Source: Euzebya sp051004735 | GTDB lineage: Bacteria; Actinomycetota; Nitriliruptoria; Euzebyales; Euzebyaceae | Reading direction: 5' to 3' | DNA: 64,000 nucleotides | Assembly (NCBI GenBank): GCA_051004735.1 | Contig: JBPCKA010000096.1 | Coordinates: forward strand, 1-64,000 | Shown: piece by piece, positions 1 to 8,282 of the stretch | Layout of the letters: the number at the start of each line of letters is the position of its first letter | How positions within the stretch are numbered: position 1 is the stretch's first letter | Translations under genes and position numbers: made by a program | Notes under the pieces: generated by a model | Seen by the model: the letters and a program-made list of their open reading frames with translations, nothing else | What the model was told of the DNA's origin: nothing | Database searches by the model: none

Positions 1-468
1 ACCGACCGGGGATGTGCTGGGTTCGCTGACTCCGATGTCGACCGACATCATCCCGTTGGCATCGCCGTTGGTGGCGGAGAAGGCCCCTTCATAGGACAGG
101 AACTGCTCGACAGTGCTGCCATTCACCAGGGCGAGGCCGTCAGGGGACCCATTCTGAATGCCCGCTTGCGCGAAGCTCACAGCTCCGAAGCCCTCGCCCT
201 GATCATCAACCGTTCCCGAAAGATCCACGGTGGCGTAGGAGGCCCCACCACTGCCGTTGTACAGCACGATCGACCATCCGGTCAGGTCCGTGCCGGCCGG
301 TCCGGCCACCTCGACGAACTCCCCGACGTCGGCGCCGTCGTTGTCGTAGTGCAGCTCATTGATGAACACTGCAGTCGCGGCTGATGCTGGCGCCAGGGGT
401 GCCAACGCCATGATGCTTGCAAGCAGGCTGAGCAGGGCGAAGGTGCTGATGGATCGGCGAAGGGTCAT
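1..468 (-). CDS. secreted lamin-tail-domain (LTD) protein, C-terminus outside window
   Basis: The minus strand is open from the ATG at 468 to the window edge (156 codons, no stop). Residues 1-31 form a Sec signal peptide (MTLRRS, a hydrophobic stretch, then a PASAA-type cleavage site). It is followed directly by a lamin-tail domain start, FINELHYDNDGADVGEFVEV, and the LTGWSIVLYNG strand. LTD domains of this kind head large secreted nucleases and phosphoesterases (ExeM/NucH type) and other cell-surface proteins, so a secreted enzyme is likely, but the catalytic part is not in view. An in-frame ATG at 483 is an alternative start; neither start has a clear ribosome site. It is divergent from the peptidase gene that follows. 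Confidence 0.8.
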   Translation of the reverse strand, partial: MTLRRSISTFALLSLLASIMALAPLAPASAATAVFINELHYDNDGADVGEFVEVAGPAGTDLTGWSIVLYNGSGGASYATVDLSGTVDDQGEGFGAVSFAQAGIQNGSPDGLALVNGSTVEQFLSYEGAFSATNGDANGMMSVDIGVSEPSTSPVG

Positions 469-657
469 GACGGCGGGTTCCATTGTTCGCGGCAGGTACC
501 GGGCTTGCGGGGCGGGTTCCGGGGATGAGTCAAGACGACTCACACCAATGGCGGATGGAGCGGACACAACGGCGAGATGAACGAGTCATCCTCTGGTGCT
601 CCCACGCCCCAGTGAGTCGATCGGTCAGACCCTAGGGCTAGGGCAGGATGGGACCGG

Positions 658-2733
658 ATGGAATACCCAACCACTCACACGGGCACCAAGGTCGACATCC
701 TGCATGGCGTCCAGGTGCCCGATCCCTACCGCTGGCTTGAGGATCCCGGCGCCGAGGAGGTCGCCGACTGGGTCGACCGGCAGGCCAGGTTCACGCGCAC
801 CTACCTGGACTCACTAGGTAACCGCGACGCGATTCGCCAGCAGTTGACCGCGATCTGGGACCATCCCAAACACGGGGTCCCCTGGCACCGGGGACCCCGG
901 TGGTTTGCCTTCCGCAACAGCGGCCTGCAGCAACAATCGGTGCTGTGGACCATGGACGCGCCGGGGGAGGTCGGACGGGTCCTGCTGGACCCGACCGAGC
1001 TCAGCGCCGACGGCACGGTGTCGTTGTCGCAGGTCTCGGTCAGCGACGACGGGGCACTGCTGGCCTACGGCACCAGCGACGGCGGGTCGGATTGGATCAC
1101 CTGGTCCGTCCGTGACATCGCCAGCGGTGTTGATCACGACGACCGGGTGCGGTGGGCCAAGTTCGCAGGCGCCGCCTGGGCGCCAGACTCCAGTGGGTTC
1201 TTCTACGGCGCCTACGACCCTCCGCCCCCAGGAGAGGAGTTGGCCGCCACCACGACCAACCATCAATTGCGCTTCCACCGACTGGGCCAGGTGGGCCCTG
1301 ACACGCTGGTCTATGCCCGACCGGATCAGCCCGACTGGGGCTTCAGTCCCATCATCACCCAGGACGGCCGCTGGTTGGTGGTACAGATCTGGCAGGGCAC
1401 CCAGCCGCGCAACCGTGTCTACCTGGCCAGGATCGGCCAGGATCCGACCGCTGTAACGGTCCAGCCCTGGCTGGACGACTGTGACGCCGAGTACGGTTTC
1501 GTCGGCAACGACGGCGACACCATGTTCGTGCAGACCGACCTGGACGCGGCCAACGGCAGGCTGCTGGCCATCTCTGCCACCGATCCGCGCCAGCGTCGAG
1601 AGGTGATCGCTGAATCACCCAACCCGTTGTTGGCGGTGCGCCACATCGGCGGACGGTTCGTCGTGGTGGAGATGGTCGACGCGGTCCACCGACTGTCGGT
1701 CAGAGAGTCCGACGGCACCGAGGTCAGCGCGATTGCGGTGCCCGACCTGGCCAGCGTCGGTGAAATCACCGGACGCCATGACGATGAGGAGGCCCACCTG
1801 TCGCTGTCCTCCTTCACCGCCTCCTCGGGGATCCACCGCCTTGCTGTGCGGCCACCGTTAGGCGTCCCACCGACGCTGACGCAGGTGAGGCCACCCGCCG
1901 TGCAGGCCGACGACATGGTCACCAGGCAGGTCTTCGTGGGCTCGACCGGCGGAGCGATGGTGCCACTTTTCCTCATCCATCGTCGTGATGCGGTTCCCGA
2001 CCGCACCAACCGGACCATCCTGTACGGCTACGGCGGCTTCAACATCCCGCTCTCCCCTGAGTTTCGCCTGTGGTGGATCACCTGGTTGGTGCGCGGCGGA
2101 ACGGTCGCGGTCGGTTGCTATCGCGGCGGCGGCGAGTATGGCCGCGGATGGCACGATGACGGTCGACTGGACAAGAAGCCCCATACATTCGATGACGCCC
2201 TGGCGTGTGCGCGGTGGCTTGACACCAATGACTGGGCCAGCCCCGCCAACATCGCCATCACGGGCGGGTCAAACGGCGGTCTGACAGCGGCCGCCACGAT
2301 GCTTCGGGCCCCGCACGCCTTCGGCGCATGCGTCCCCGAGGTGGGGGTGCTGGACCTGCTGCGCTTCAACCGCTTCACCATCGGCTGGGCATGGACCAGC
2401 GATTACGGTGATCCGGAGGATCCGGGTGACTTCCCCCTCATCCATTCGATGTCGCCCTATCACACGGCACTGGACACCCCGGGGAGCTATCCGGCCACGC
2501 TGATCGTGACCGCTGATCGCGATGATCGGGTGGTCCCGGCTCACTCGCTGAAGTTCACCGCGGCCTTGTAGGCGGCCCAGCAGGGCCAGGCGCCTATCCT
2601 GGCCCGTATCGACACGCGCGCGGGACATGGTGCCGGCACGCCGACCTCCAAGCTGATCGAGGCCCGCGCCGACGTGATCGCGTTTCTTGAGCAGATACTG
2701 CCCGGCGCCGAGCTGACCGACAGGATCCCCTGA
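658..2733 (+). pseudogene. S9A prolyl oligopeptidase interrupted by in-frame TAG (2569-2571)
   Basis: This is a cytosolic-type serine peptidase of the prolyl oligopeptidase family, which cuts short peptides after proline. The N-terminus has the family DPYRWLEDP motif, then a beta-propeller, then the alpha/beta hydrolase domain. The nucleophile is Ser538 in GGSNGG and the Asp is Asp622 in DRDDRVVP. The reading frame meets TAG at codon 638. The same frame then continues 53 sense codons to TGA at 2731-2733 and contains the rest of the domain, including the catalytic His657 in RAGHGAGTPTSK. Total length with readthrough is 691 codons, normal for the family. Homologs have Gln at the stop position (TAAL-Q-AAQ), so one C-to-T change (CAG to TAG) explains it. 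Without readthrough the product lacks its catalytic His and is inactive. Nonsense mutation, amber suppression and sequencing error are all possible. Confidence 0.85.
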
Positions 2734-2734
2734 C

Positions 2735-3361
2735 ATGGCCCGTATGACTGCACGTGAACGACGCGACCAGTTGGTGGGGGTGGCCAAGGCGGTGTTCGCC
2801 GAGTTGGGCTACGACGGCGCCAGTGTGGAGGAGATAGCCGCCAGAGCGGGGGTGTCAAAGCCAGTGGTGTATGAGCACTTCGGAGGCAAGGAAGGCGTCT
2901 ATGCGGTCGTGGTCGACCGCGAGTCGACCCGCCTGCTGGACAAGATCACTTCCTACATCCACGACGAGGCCGGCGGACGACAGATGGTCAACGCCTCGGC
3001 CCTGGCGTTCCTGCATTACATCGAGGAGGACCCGGAGGGCTTCAGGGTGCTAACCAGGGACTCACCTGCCGCGGTCACCACGCCGGGCATCGCCGGATTG
3101 CTGTCTGATGTTGCTGACAAGGCGACCGGTGTGCTTGCCGACTTCTTCAGCCGTTCGGGCCTTGACCCCGACACCGCCCCGCTGTACGCCGGGGCGCTGG
3201 TCGGCATGGTGGCCTACGTCGGATCCTGGTGGGCGACCCAGCGCACTCCGGATGCCGACGCCGTGGCGGCCCACATCACGGCGCTGGCCTACTTCGGTCT
3301 GAAGGACCTGCCCGCAAACCCGGTGCAGACCATGGAGGTCCCCAGGCGCGCCGACCCGTGA
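2735..3361 (+). CDS. TetR/AcrR family transcriptional regulator
   Basis: This 208-aa protein has an N-terminal TetR helix-turn-helix: AKAVFAELGYDGASVEEIAA followed by AGVSKPVVYEHFGGKE (residues about 16-55). The C-terminal ligand-binding domain is all-helical and less conserved. The start ATG lies 1 nt after the TGA that ends the peptidase frame, so the two could be translationally coupled. Closely similar TetR proteins often sit beside acyl-ACP desaturase genes in actinobacteria. The desaturase at 4024-4965 has a perfect palindrome upstream, so this regulator is the obvious candidate to bind it. That link is inference from position and site symmetry, and the ligand (perhaps an acyl-CoA) is unknown. 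Confidence 0.9.
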   Translation: MARMTARERRDQLVGVAKAVFAELGYDGASVEEIAARAGVSKPVVYEHFGGKEGVYAVVVDRESTRLLDKITSYIHDEAGGRQMVNASALAFLHYIEEDPEGFRVLTRDSPAAVTTPGIAGLLSDVADKATGVLADFFSRSGLDPDTAPLYAGALVGMVAYVGSWWATQRTPDADAVAAHITALAYFGLKDLPANPVQTMEVPRRADP

Positions 3362-3974
3362 GACCGGCCAGACCTAGGGTGTACATGTTGTGATCGATGG
3401 AGACGTAGTCGTGCTCATAGATCATCGCCTCGTCGGGCGCGTCAAGGTCGTCCAATTCATCACCTAGCAGGCAGTAGCGCTGGTCCTCGGTCAGCCAACC
3501 CTGGTGGGTGTAGGCCGCGTCGGGATAGGTGAAGCTGGCCAGCAAGGTCGACGTAGGCGCCGGTGACACGCACCCCGGCAACGCTGGGGGAGTTGTAGCC
3601 GATTGCCCCGGCACCGGTCGCTGGACCGCCATCCATCAGGTAGCAGCCGGCGAAGACCGATGCCAAGGGGATGCGGATGTCGACCATGTGCTGGCCGCTA
3701 CGGCATTGGTCCTGCACCACCAGGCCGGCGTTGCTGCCGACCAGGTAGGCGAAGCCCGACTCCACCGTCGCAGGACCACAGGTCGGCGGCCAGTCCATCG
3801 ACGCACGGTGAGGGGCCGACCCGCTCACTGGGTGTCAACTTGGACTGCGCGAACAGCGATTTGGCCTTGTGGTCGCCGGCCCGTAACTCCTCCACCATCC
3901 AAGTGGGAGTGGCCGCAGCCAACCCCAGGGCGGCGATGATGAGCAGGAGAATGGTTGCCTGACAGCTGTTTCAT
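3362..3974 (-). pseudogene. choice-of-anchor B family secreted protein, degraded by three frameshifts
   Basis: Family sequence is spread over all three minus frames in the right order. It starts with MKQL at 3974. After a shift near 3960 comes a signal peptide (ATILLLIIAALGLAAA) and SPCVDGLAADLWSC. After a second shift near 3780-3800 comes ESGFAYLVGSN, GQHMVDIRIPLASVFAGCYL. After a third shift near 3535-3550 comes AAYTHQGWLTEDQRYCLLGD and VSIDHNMYTLG. The blocks match the choice-of-anchor B family (THQGWLTEDxRY, GxHMVDxxxP, IDHNxY), whose members are several hundred residues long. Each shift has the same sign (one extra base or two missing), and parts of the family sequence are absent between blocks. 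The 3' end is lost against the TetR gene. It is a decayed gene rather than a programmed frameshift, unless the assembly is wrong here. Confidence 0.75.
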
Positions 3975-4023
3975 ACGCCTGGGTTCGACGGCGGGTGGTC
4001 GAACTCCTGCTACTGGTCCGGGG

Positions 4024-4965
4024 TTATGAGACCAGAACCTCTTCGCGGGCCTCGGCGGCGGCCTGGCGGCGTGCGCGCTTCTCCTCGAACTTGGTGGCCA
4101 TCGCGTCCAGACCGTCCATGAATCCGGCCAGTTCCTCCCGCCGCTTTTCGGCGCTGGCGTCAAGGCCCTCCATCTGGAAGATGCCCCACTTGCGCAGGAT
4201 GGGCCAGATCACGTCGTCGTGGTGGACGCGCAGGTCATAGATGCCGGCGGTGGCGATCTGGATGGCCATCCGGTTGAAGTCGGGCATCCCCTGGCCGGGC
4301 ATCTGGAATCCGATGACCTCGTCGGCCACAGCTTCAACCATGGCGTTGGGGTCCAGGTGCTTGGCCTGCTCCATCATGTCGCGGTAGAAGATCATGTGGA
4401 GGTTCTCATCGGCCGAGATCCGGGCCATGATCCGATCAGCGACCGGGTCGCCTGAGTAGCGGCCGGTGTTGCGGTGACTGATCCGGGTGGCCAGCTCCTG
4501 GAAGGACACGTACGCCATGCCTCGCAGGGCGTTCTTGCCCTCGCGGTCATAGCCTTCCTGCATCACGGCCATGCGGCCGTCCTCAAGCCGTGCGGGGTCT
4601 TCGTTGCGGGTCAGCACCAGGTAGTCGCGTAGGACGATTGAGTGGCGTCCCTCCTCGGCGGTCCAGCGGTGCACCCAGGTCGTCCACGCCGAGTCCTTCT
4701 TGCCGAACATGTGATAGATCTCGCGGTGATATGACGGCAGGTTGTCTTCGGTCATCAGGTTGACGAAGAACGCGGTACGGGCCACGCCTGACAGCGACGG
4801 CTGGTCGGGGGTCCATGGTTCGGACTCAAAGTCCCGACCGTCGCCGTAGGGCACGTAGTCGTGCGGGTACCAGGTTTCGGTGGTGTTCAGGTGGCGTTCG
4901 AGGAACTCTTCGGCCTTTGGTTCCAGCTCGATCAACAGGTCTGCGTCGGAGAGTCGTTGGGCCAT
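4024..4965 (-). CDS. acyl-ACP desaturase (ferritin-like, FA_desaturase_2)
   Basis: This 313-aa soluble diiron desaturase introduces a double bond into acyl chains carried on ACP, using ferredoxin and oxygen. The diiron ligands are visible: TEDNLPSYHRE (about residue 73), WTAEEGRHS (about 105) and ADENLHMIFY (about 190), i.e. the E...EExxH...ExxH pattern of the plant/mycobacterial DesA family. The C-terminus is a charged tail rich in Lys, Arg and Ala. The start ATG at 4965 is preceded 60 nt upstream by a perfect 14-bp palindrome, a likely repressor site. The neighbours on both sides are decayed genes, while this gene is intact. It is probably used for membrane or envelope lipid unsaturation. 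Confidence 0.92.
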   Translation of the reverse strand: MAQRLSDADLLIELEPKAEEFLERHLNTTETWYPHDYVPYGDGRDFESEPWTPDQPSLSGVARTAFFVNLMTEDNLPSYHREIYHMFGKKDSAWTTWVHRWTAEEGRHSIVLRDYLVLTRNEDPARLEDGRMAVMQEGYDREGKNALRGMAYVSFQELATRISHRNTGRYSGDPVADRIMARISADENLHMIFYRDMMEQAKHLDPNAMVEAVADEVIGFQMPGQGMPDFNRMAIQIATAGIYDLRVHHDDVIWPILRKWGIFQMEGLDASAEKRREELAGFMDGLDAMATKFEEKRARRQAAAEAREEVLVS

Positions 4966-5025
4966 GATGGGATGTCCTTGTCGGCGTTCTGTCGCGTTTG
5001 GGCTGACTACTTACGGATGCGTAGG

Positions 5026-5039
5026 TTACGGTACCGTAA
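5026..5039. promoter_or_regulatory. palindromic operator candidate upstream of the desaturase gene
   Basis: TTACGGTACCGTAA is a perfect 14-bp inverted repeat, extendable to a 24-bp imperfect one (5021-5044, GTA/TAC at the ends). It lies 61-74 nt upstream of the desaturase start codon at 4965. A weaker half-similar sequence (TTACGGATGCGTAG) is at 5011-5024. Length and symmetry fit a TetR-family operator; the regulator at 2735-3361 is the nearest candidate. Binding is inferred, not shown. Confidence 0.65.
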
Positions 5040-5106
5040 GTTACAGGTCGGTAAACCTGTTGTCACTATCCCGGTCGGCCGAGTGCCTGGCTGGGGGCGG
5101 CCGCGG

Positions 5107-5336
5107 TTACCGCGTCGGCACCGGGTCGCCGTCCAGCCTGTCGGCGTAGCGGAAGTCTTCAAAGACCTCTTTGACATGCTTCAGGAGGTGGAGGCAGGCC
5201 TCGCGGCCACGGTAGGGGTGAACACGGCGGGCGAGCGGAACTCCACATCGGGGTGCAACAGTTCGGTGAGGGCCGCCCAGTCTTCGCTCTGGACAGCGGC
5301 TTGAAACGGGTGGATGGTCTGGGTGTCGGCGCTCAT
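5107..5336 (-). pseudogene. SnoaL-like/NTF2-fold protein, frameshifted and truncated
   Basis: From the ATG at 5336 the frame gives MSADTQTIHPFQAAVQSEDW, then ALTELLHPDVEFRSPAVFTP, typical of the small SnoaL/nuclear-transport-factor-2 fold. It then goes out of frame near 5213-5217, at a run of four G. One frame over, the expected continuation YRGREACLHLLKHVKEVFED runs to a TAA at 5107-5109. The rejoined product is about 76 aa, while the family has about 130, so the C-terminal beta strands are also missing. A one-base homopolymer error could explain the shift, but it would not explain the lost C-terminus. Confidence 0.75.
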
Positions 5337-5366
5337 TGGACGAGCCTAATGCAGCAGTCCAGGGGG

Positions 5367-5372
5367 TAGGTT
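5367..5372 (+). promoter_or_regulatory. -10 box, leaderless promoter of the HIT gene
   Basis: TAGGTT lies 6 nt before the ATG at 5379, so transcription would start at or next to the start codon. There is no Shine-Dalgarno and no convincing -35 box. Confidence 0.5.
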
Positions 5373-5378
5373 GCCGCC

Positions 5379-5810
5379 ATGGCCAAGACCCTGTTCAGCA
5401 AGATTATCGACGGCGAACTGTCCGGGCGCTTTGTGTGGGAGGACGAGGTGTGCGTGGCGTTTCTCACGATCAACCCGTTGACGCCGGGCCACACGCTGGT
5501 GGTGCCGCGCCAGGAAGTCGATCACTGGCTGGATGCGCCGGCGGACTTGCGTGAACACCTGTTTGAGGTGGCGCACACGATCTCGACGGCCATTCAACAG
5601 GTGTGGCAGCCTGAGAAGGTCGGGTTGATGATCGCCGGAGTTGAGGTGGACCACCTTCATCTGCACCTGGCCGCCATCAACCACCTGGCGGACCTGGACT
5701 TCTCTCGTGCGGACCCCGATCCCGGGGACGAGGCGCTGGATCAGGCGGCGGATCGGTTGCGTCAGGCGCTGCGGGAGATGGGTGGGGCGGGGGTGTCGGA
5801 CCGAGGCTAA
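5379..5810 (+). CDS. HIT family nucleotide-binding hydrolase
   Basis: This is a 143-aa histidine-triad protein. The N-terminus LFSKIIDGEL and PLTPGHTLVVPRQEVDHW are standard for the Hint/HIT branch. The triad is VDHLHLHLAAI (residues about 90-100; the first position HLHLH matches HxHxHxx). HIT proteins of this class hydrolyse purine nucleoside phosphoramidates or adenylates; the exact substrate cannot be read from sequence. The start ATG follows a TAGGTT box with only a 6-nt gap, suggesting a leaderless transcript. The copper operon begins 13 nt after the stop but has its own promoter/operator. Confidence 0.9.
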   Translation: MAKTLFSKIIDGELSGRFVWEDEVCVAFLTINPLTPGHTLVVPRQEVDHWLDAPADLREHLFEVAHTISTAIQQVWQPEKVGLMIAGVEVDHLHLHLAAINHLADLDFSRADPDPGDEALDQAADRLRQALREMGGAGVSDRG

Positions 5811-5823
5811 GTGGAGGTTGAAA

Positions 5824-5842
5824 TATACCCTAGGGGGGTATA
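5824..5842 (+). promoter_or_regulatory. CsoR-type copper operator/promoter
   Basis: TATACCCTAGGGGGGTATA is an inverted repeat with TATACCC/GGGTATA arms and a G tract in the centre. This is the layout recognised by CsoR/RcnR family repressors. It sits 12 nt upstream of the chaperone start. The cognate CsoR is encoded at the end of the same operon (8283-8630), so copper-responsive autoregulation is likely. Confidence 0.8.
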
Positions 5843-5853
5843 AGTTGGGGTCT

Positions 5854-6069
5854 ATGGCACACCAGACTGAAACCATCGTCGTTCCCGAGATCCACTGCGA
5901 TCACTGCAAGAACTCCATTGAGGGGGCGCTACGTCCGTTGACGGGTGTCGATTCGGCTGTGGTGGATGTGGAATCGACCAACGTCACCGTTGAGTTCGAT
6001 GACGCCGCCGTCAGCCGTACCGAGCTGGTGCAGGCCATCACCGACCAGGGATATGAGGTACCGCAATGA
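5854..6069 (+). CDS. copper chaperone, single HMA domain (CopZ-like)
   Basis: This is a 71-aa heavy-metal-associated domain protein that would hand Cu(I) to the CopA ATPase encoded next. The metal site is EIHCDHCKNSIEG (residues about 12-24): the CxxC is intact, but the usual leading Met of MxCxxC is Ile-His here. The beta-alpha-beta-beta-alpha-beta pattern continues through VDSAVVDVESTNVTVEFDDA to QGYEVPQ. The start chosen is the ATG at 5854, just downstream of the CsoR-type operator; upstream in-frame codons belong to the HIT gene region. The stop overlaps the copA start (ATGA), so the two are translationally coupled. Confidence 0.93.
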   Translation: MAHQTETIVVPEIHCDHCKNSIEGALRPLTGVDSAVVDVESTNVTVEFDDAAVSRTELVQAITDQGYEVPQ

Positions 6070-8267
6070 CCGCCGACACCGCCACCGCCCAGGCTGAACT
6101 CGAGTTTGATGTCGAGGGCATGACCTGCGGGTCCTGCGCGGCGCGGGTTCAGCGGATCCTGGGTCAACAGGACGGCGTGACCGACGCACGGGTGAACTAC
6201 GCCACAGGCATGGCCCACGTCAGCCTGACCGATCCCGATTCGGTGTCGGCCGAGGCGCTGACCGCTGCGGTGGACAAGATCGGCTATGCCCTGGTACCTC
6301 ACCGACGGGCCGAGGAACGCCGCGCCTCCCAGGAGTCCCACGAGCGTGGTTGGCGCAGGCGGCTGATCATCGGGGCGCCGATCGCCCTGGTGTTCGGGCT
6401 GTTCATGCTGATCGGCATGCCGATGTGGTTCGAGCAGTGGGCTGCCCCGCTGTTGGCCACCGTCGCCGTGTTCGGACTGGGTTGGCCCTTCCTTGTGGAG
6501 GCTGCCCGGCGGGCCCGCGCACTGAGCACCAACATGGACACCCTGATCGCGCTAGGCACCCTGTCGGCCTGGGCGTACTCAACGGTTCAGTGGGCCATCG
6601 GTGGCATGCCCCGGTACTGGGATGCCCCGGTGTTCATCGTGGTCTTCCTGGTGGCCGGTCGCTATGCGGAGGCGCGGGCAAAGTCGCGTGCCGGGCAGGC
6701 TCTTCAGTCTCTGCTCGAACTTGGGGCCAAGGAAGCGCGCCTGATCGGTGAGGATGGAACCGAACGGATGGTCGACGTGTCCACCCTCGAGGTCGGGATG
6801 CACGTCCGGGTCCGGCCTGGGGAGACCATCCCGGTTGACGGAACCGTGGTCGACGGGGCGTCGGCGGTTGACGAGTCGATGCTGACCGGCGAGAGCGTGC
6901 CGGTGGAAAAGTCGGTCGGCTCCGACGTCACCGGTGCCACGACCAATGCCGGTGGAGCCCTGACCGTGGAGGTCCAGGCCGTCGGATCGCGCACCACGCT
7001 GGCTCAGATCGCAGCACTGGTTGAACGGGCACAGGACAGCAAGGGCGAGGCCCAACGGATTGCCGACCGCGTGTCGGCGGTGTTTGTCCCCGTGGTGATT
7101 CTTGTCAGCCTGTCGACCTTGGCCGTGTGGCTGCTGGTGACTGGTGACGTCCCCTCGGCCATCACCGCGGCGGTCAGCGTCATGATCATCGCGTGCCCCT
7201 GTGCATTGGGCTTGGCCACACCGGTGGCGATGATGGTCGGTACCGGACGGGCGGCTCAACTTGGCATCGTGGTCAAGGGCATCGAGGCGCTGGAGCAGAC
7301 CCGCAAGGTCGGGGTGGTCGTGTTCGACAAGACCGGAACCCTGACAAAGGGCCAGATGGCGGTGACCGCGGTTGAGTCCGATGACCCCGACACGCTGCTG
7401 AGCGTGGCCCGGCTGGTCGAGGCGGACTCCGAGCATCCCATCGGACGAGCCATCGTCGAGGGTGCACAGGAGCGGATCGGTGGGGCGGTCTCGTGGCCGC
7501 CCGCCGATGCGGTCCCGACGGACTTCCAGGCCGTGTCGGGTCACGGGGTCACCGCGACGATCGAGGGGACTCAGGTCTGGGTGGGCACCCGCAAGTTGAT
7601 GGCCGAGGCGGGCCAGATCTTGGCAGAGCGGTTCGACGACGACGCCGAAGGCCTTGAGTCACAGGGGTCCACGGCGGTCTTCGGTGCCTGGGACGGTGAG
7701 GTGCAAGGCGTGATCGCGGTGGCGGACACGTTGAAGGATGACGCGGCCAGCGTGGTCGCCGCGTTGAAGGAGCAGGGCGTCGAGGTGGCCCTCATCACCG
7801 GTGACAACCATCGGACCGCGCAGGCTGTGGCTGCTCAGGTCGGGATCGAGCGGGTCATGGCCGAGGTGTTGCCGCGGGACAAGCAGGCCGAGATCGAGCG
7901 ACTGCAGGGCGAGGGGTTCACCGTCGCCATGGTGGGCGATGGAGTGAACGATGCACCCGCGCTGACCCAGGCCGATCTGGGCATCGCGATGGGGACGGGG
8001 ACCGATGTCGCCATCCAGGCGTCGGATCTGACCCTGATCCGGGGCGATCTGGCCAGTGTTCCGACCGCCATGCGGTTGGCCCGCGCGACGGAGAAGACCA
8101 TCCGCCAGAACCTTGCATGGGCGTTCGGCTACAACACGCTGGCGATTCCCGTGGCAGCCTTGGGGCTGTTGAATCCGGCGATTGCAGGCGGTGCGATGGC
8201 CTTCTCGTCGGTGTCAGTCGTGCTGAACAGCCTGCGACTGCGACGATTCTCGGCCTCAGAGGCCTGA
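6066..8267 (+). CDS. copA: copper-translocating P1B-type ATPase
   Basis: This 733-aa membrane ATPase exports Cu(I) from the cytoplasm. It has one N-terminal HMA domain with GMTCGSCAARV (about residues 19-29), then membrane helices. The actuator-domain motif is DESMLTGESVPVEK, and the metal-binding transmembrane CPC is in IIACPCALGLATP. The phosphorylation site is DKTGTLTKG, the P1B-specific SEHPIGRAI holds the HP dipeptide, and the hinge is MVGDGVNDAPAL. The CPC motif with N-terminal HMA points to monovalent copper/silver. It overlaps the chaperone gene by 4 nt and is followed 15 nt later by csoR, forming a copper-tolerance operon. Confidence 0.96.
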   Translation: MTADTATAQAELEFDVEGMTCGSCAARVQRILGQQDGVTDARVNYATGMAHVSLTDPDSVSAEALTAAVDKIGYALVPHRRAEERRASQESHERGWRRRLIIGAPIALVFGLFMLIGMPMWFEQWAAPLLATVAVFGLGWPFLVEAARRARALSTNMDTLIALGTLSAWAYSTVQWAIGGMPRYWDAPVFIVVFLVAGRYAEARAKSRAGQALQSLLELGAKEARLIGEDGTERMVDVSTLEVGMHVRVRPGETIPVDGTVVDGASAVDESMLTGESVPVEKSVGSDVTGATTNAGGALTVEVQAVGSRTTLAQIAALVERAQDSKGEAQRIADRVSAVFVPVVILVSLSTLAVWLLVTGDVPSAITAAVSVMIIACPCALGLATPVAMMVGTGRAAQLGIVVKGIEALEQTRKVGVVVFDKTGTLTKGQMAVTAVESDDPDTLLSVARLVEADSEHPIGRAIVEGAQERIGGAVSWPPADAVPTDFQAVSGHGVTATIEGTQVWVGTRKLMAEAGQILAERFDDDAEGLESQGSTAVFGAWDGEVQGVIAVADTLKDDAASVVAALKEQGVEVALITGDNHRTAQAVAAQVGIERVMAEVLPRDKQAEIERLQGEGFTVAMVGDGVNDAPALTQADLGIAMGTGTDVAIQASDLTLIRGDLASVPTAMRLARATEKTIRQNLAWAFGYNTLAIPVAALGLLNPAIAGGAMAFSSVSVVLNSLRLRRFSASEA

Positions 8268-8282
8268 CGGAGGTTGGATGTC

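Noticed and set aside
5107..5336. A programmed ribosomal frameshift in the SnoaL-like gene.
   Set aside because: There is no slippery heptamer with a downstream structure, the shift is at a G run, and the protein is also truncated; decay or a homopolymer error is simpler.
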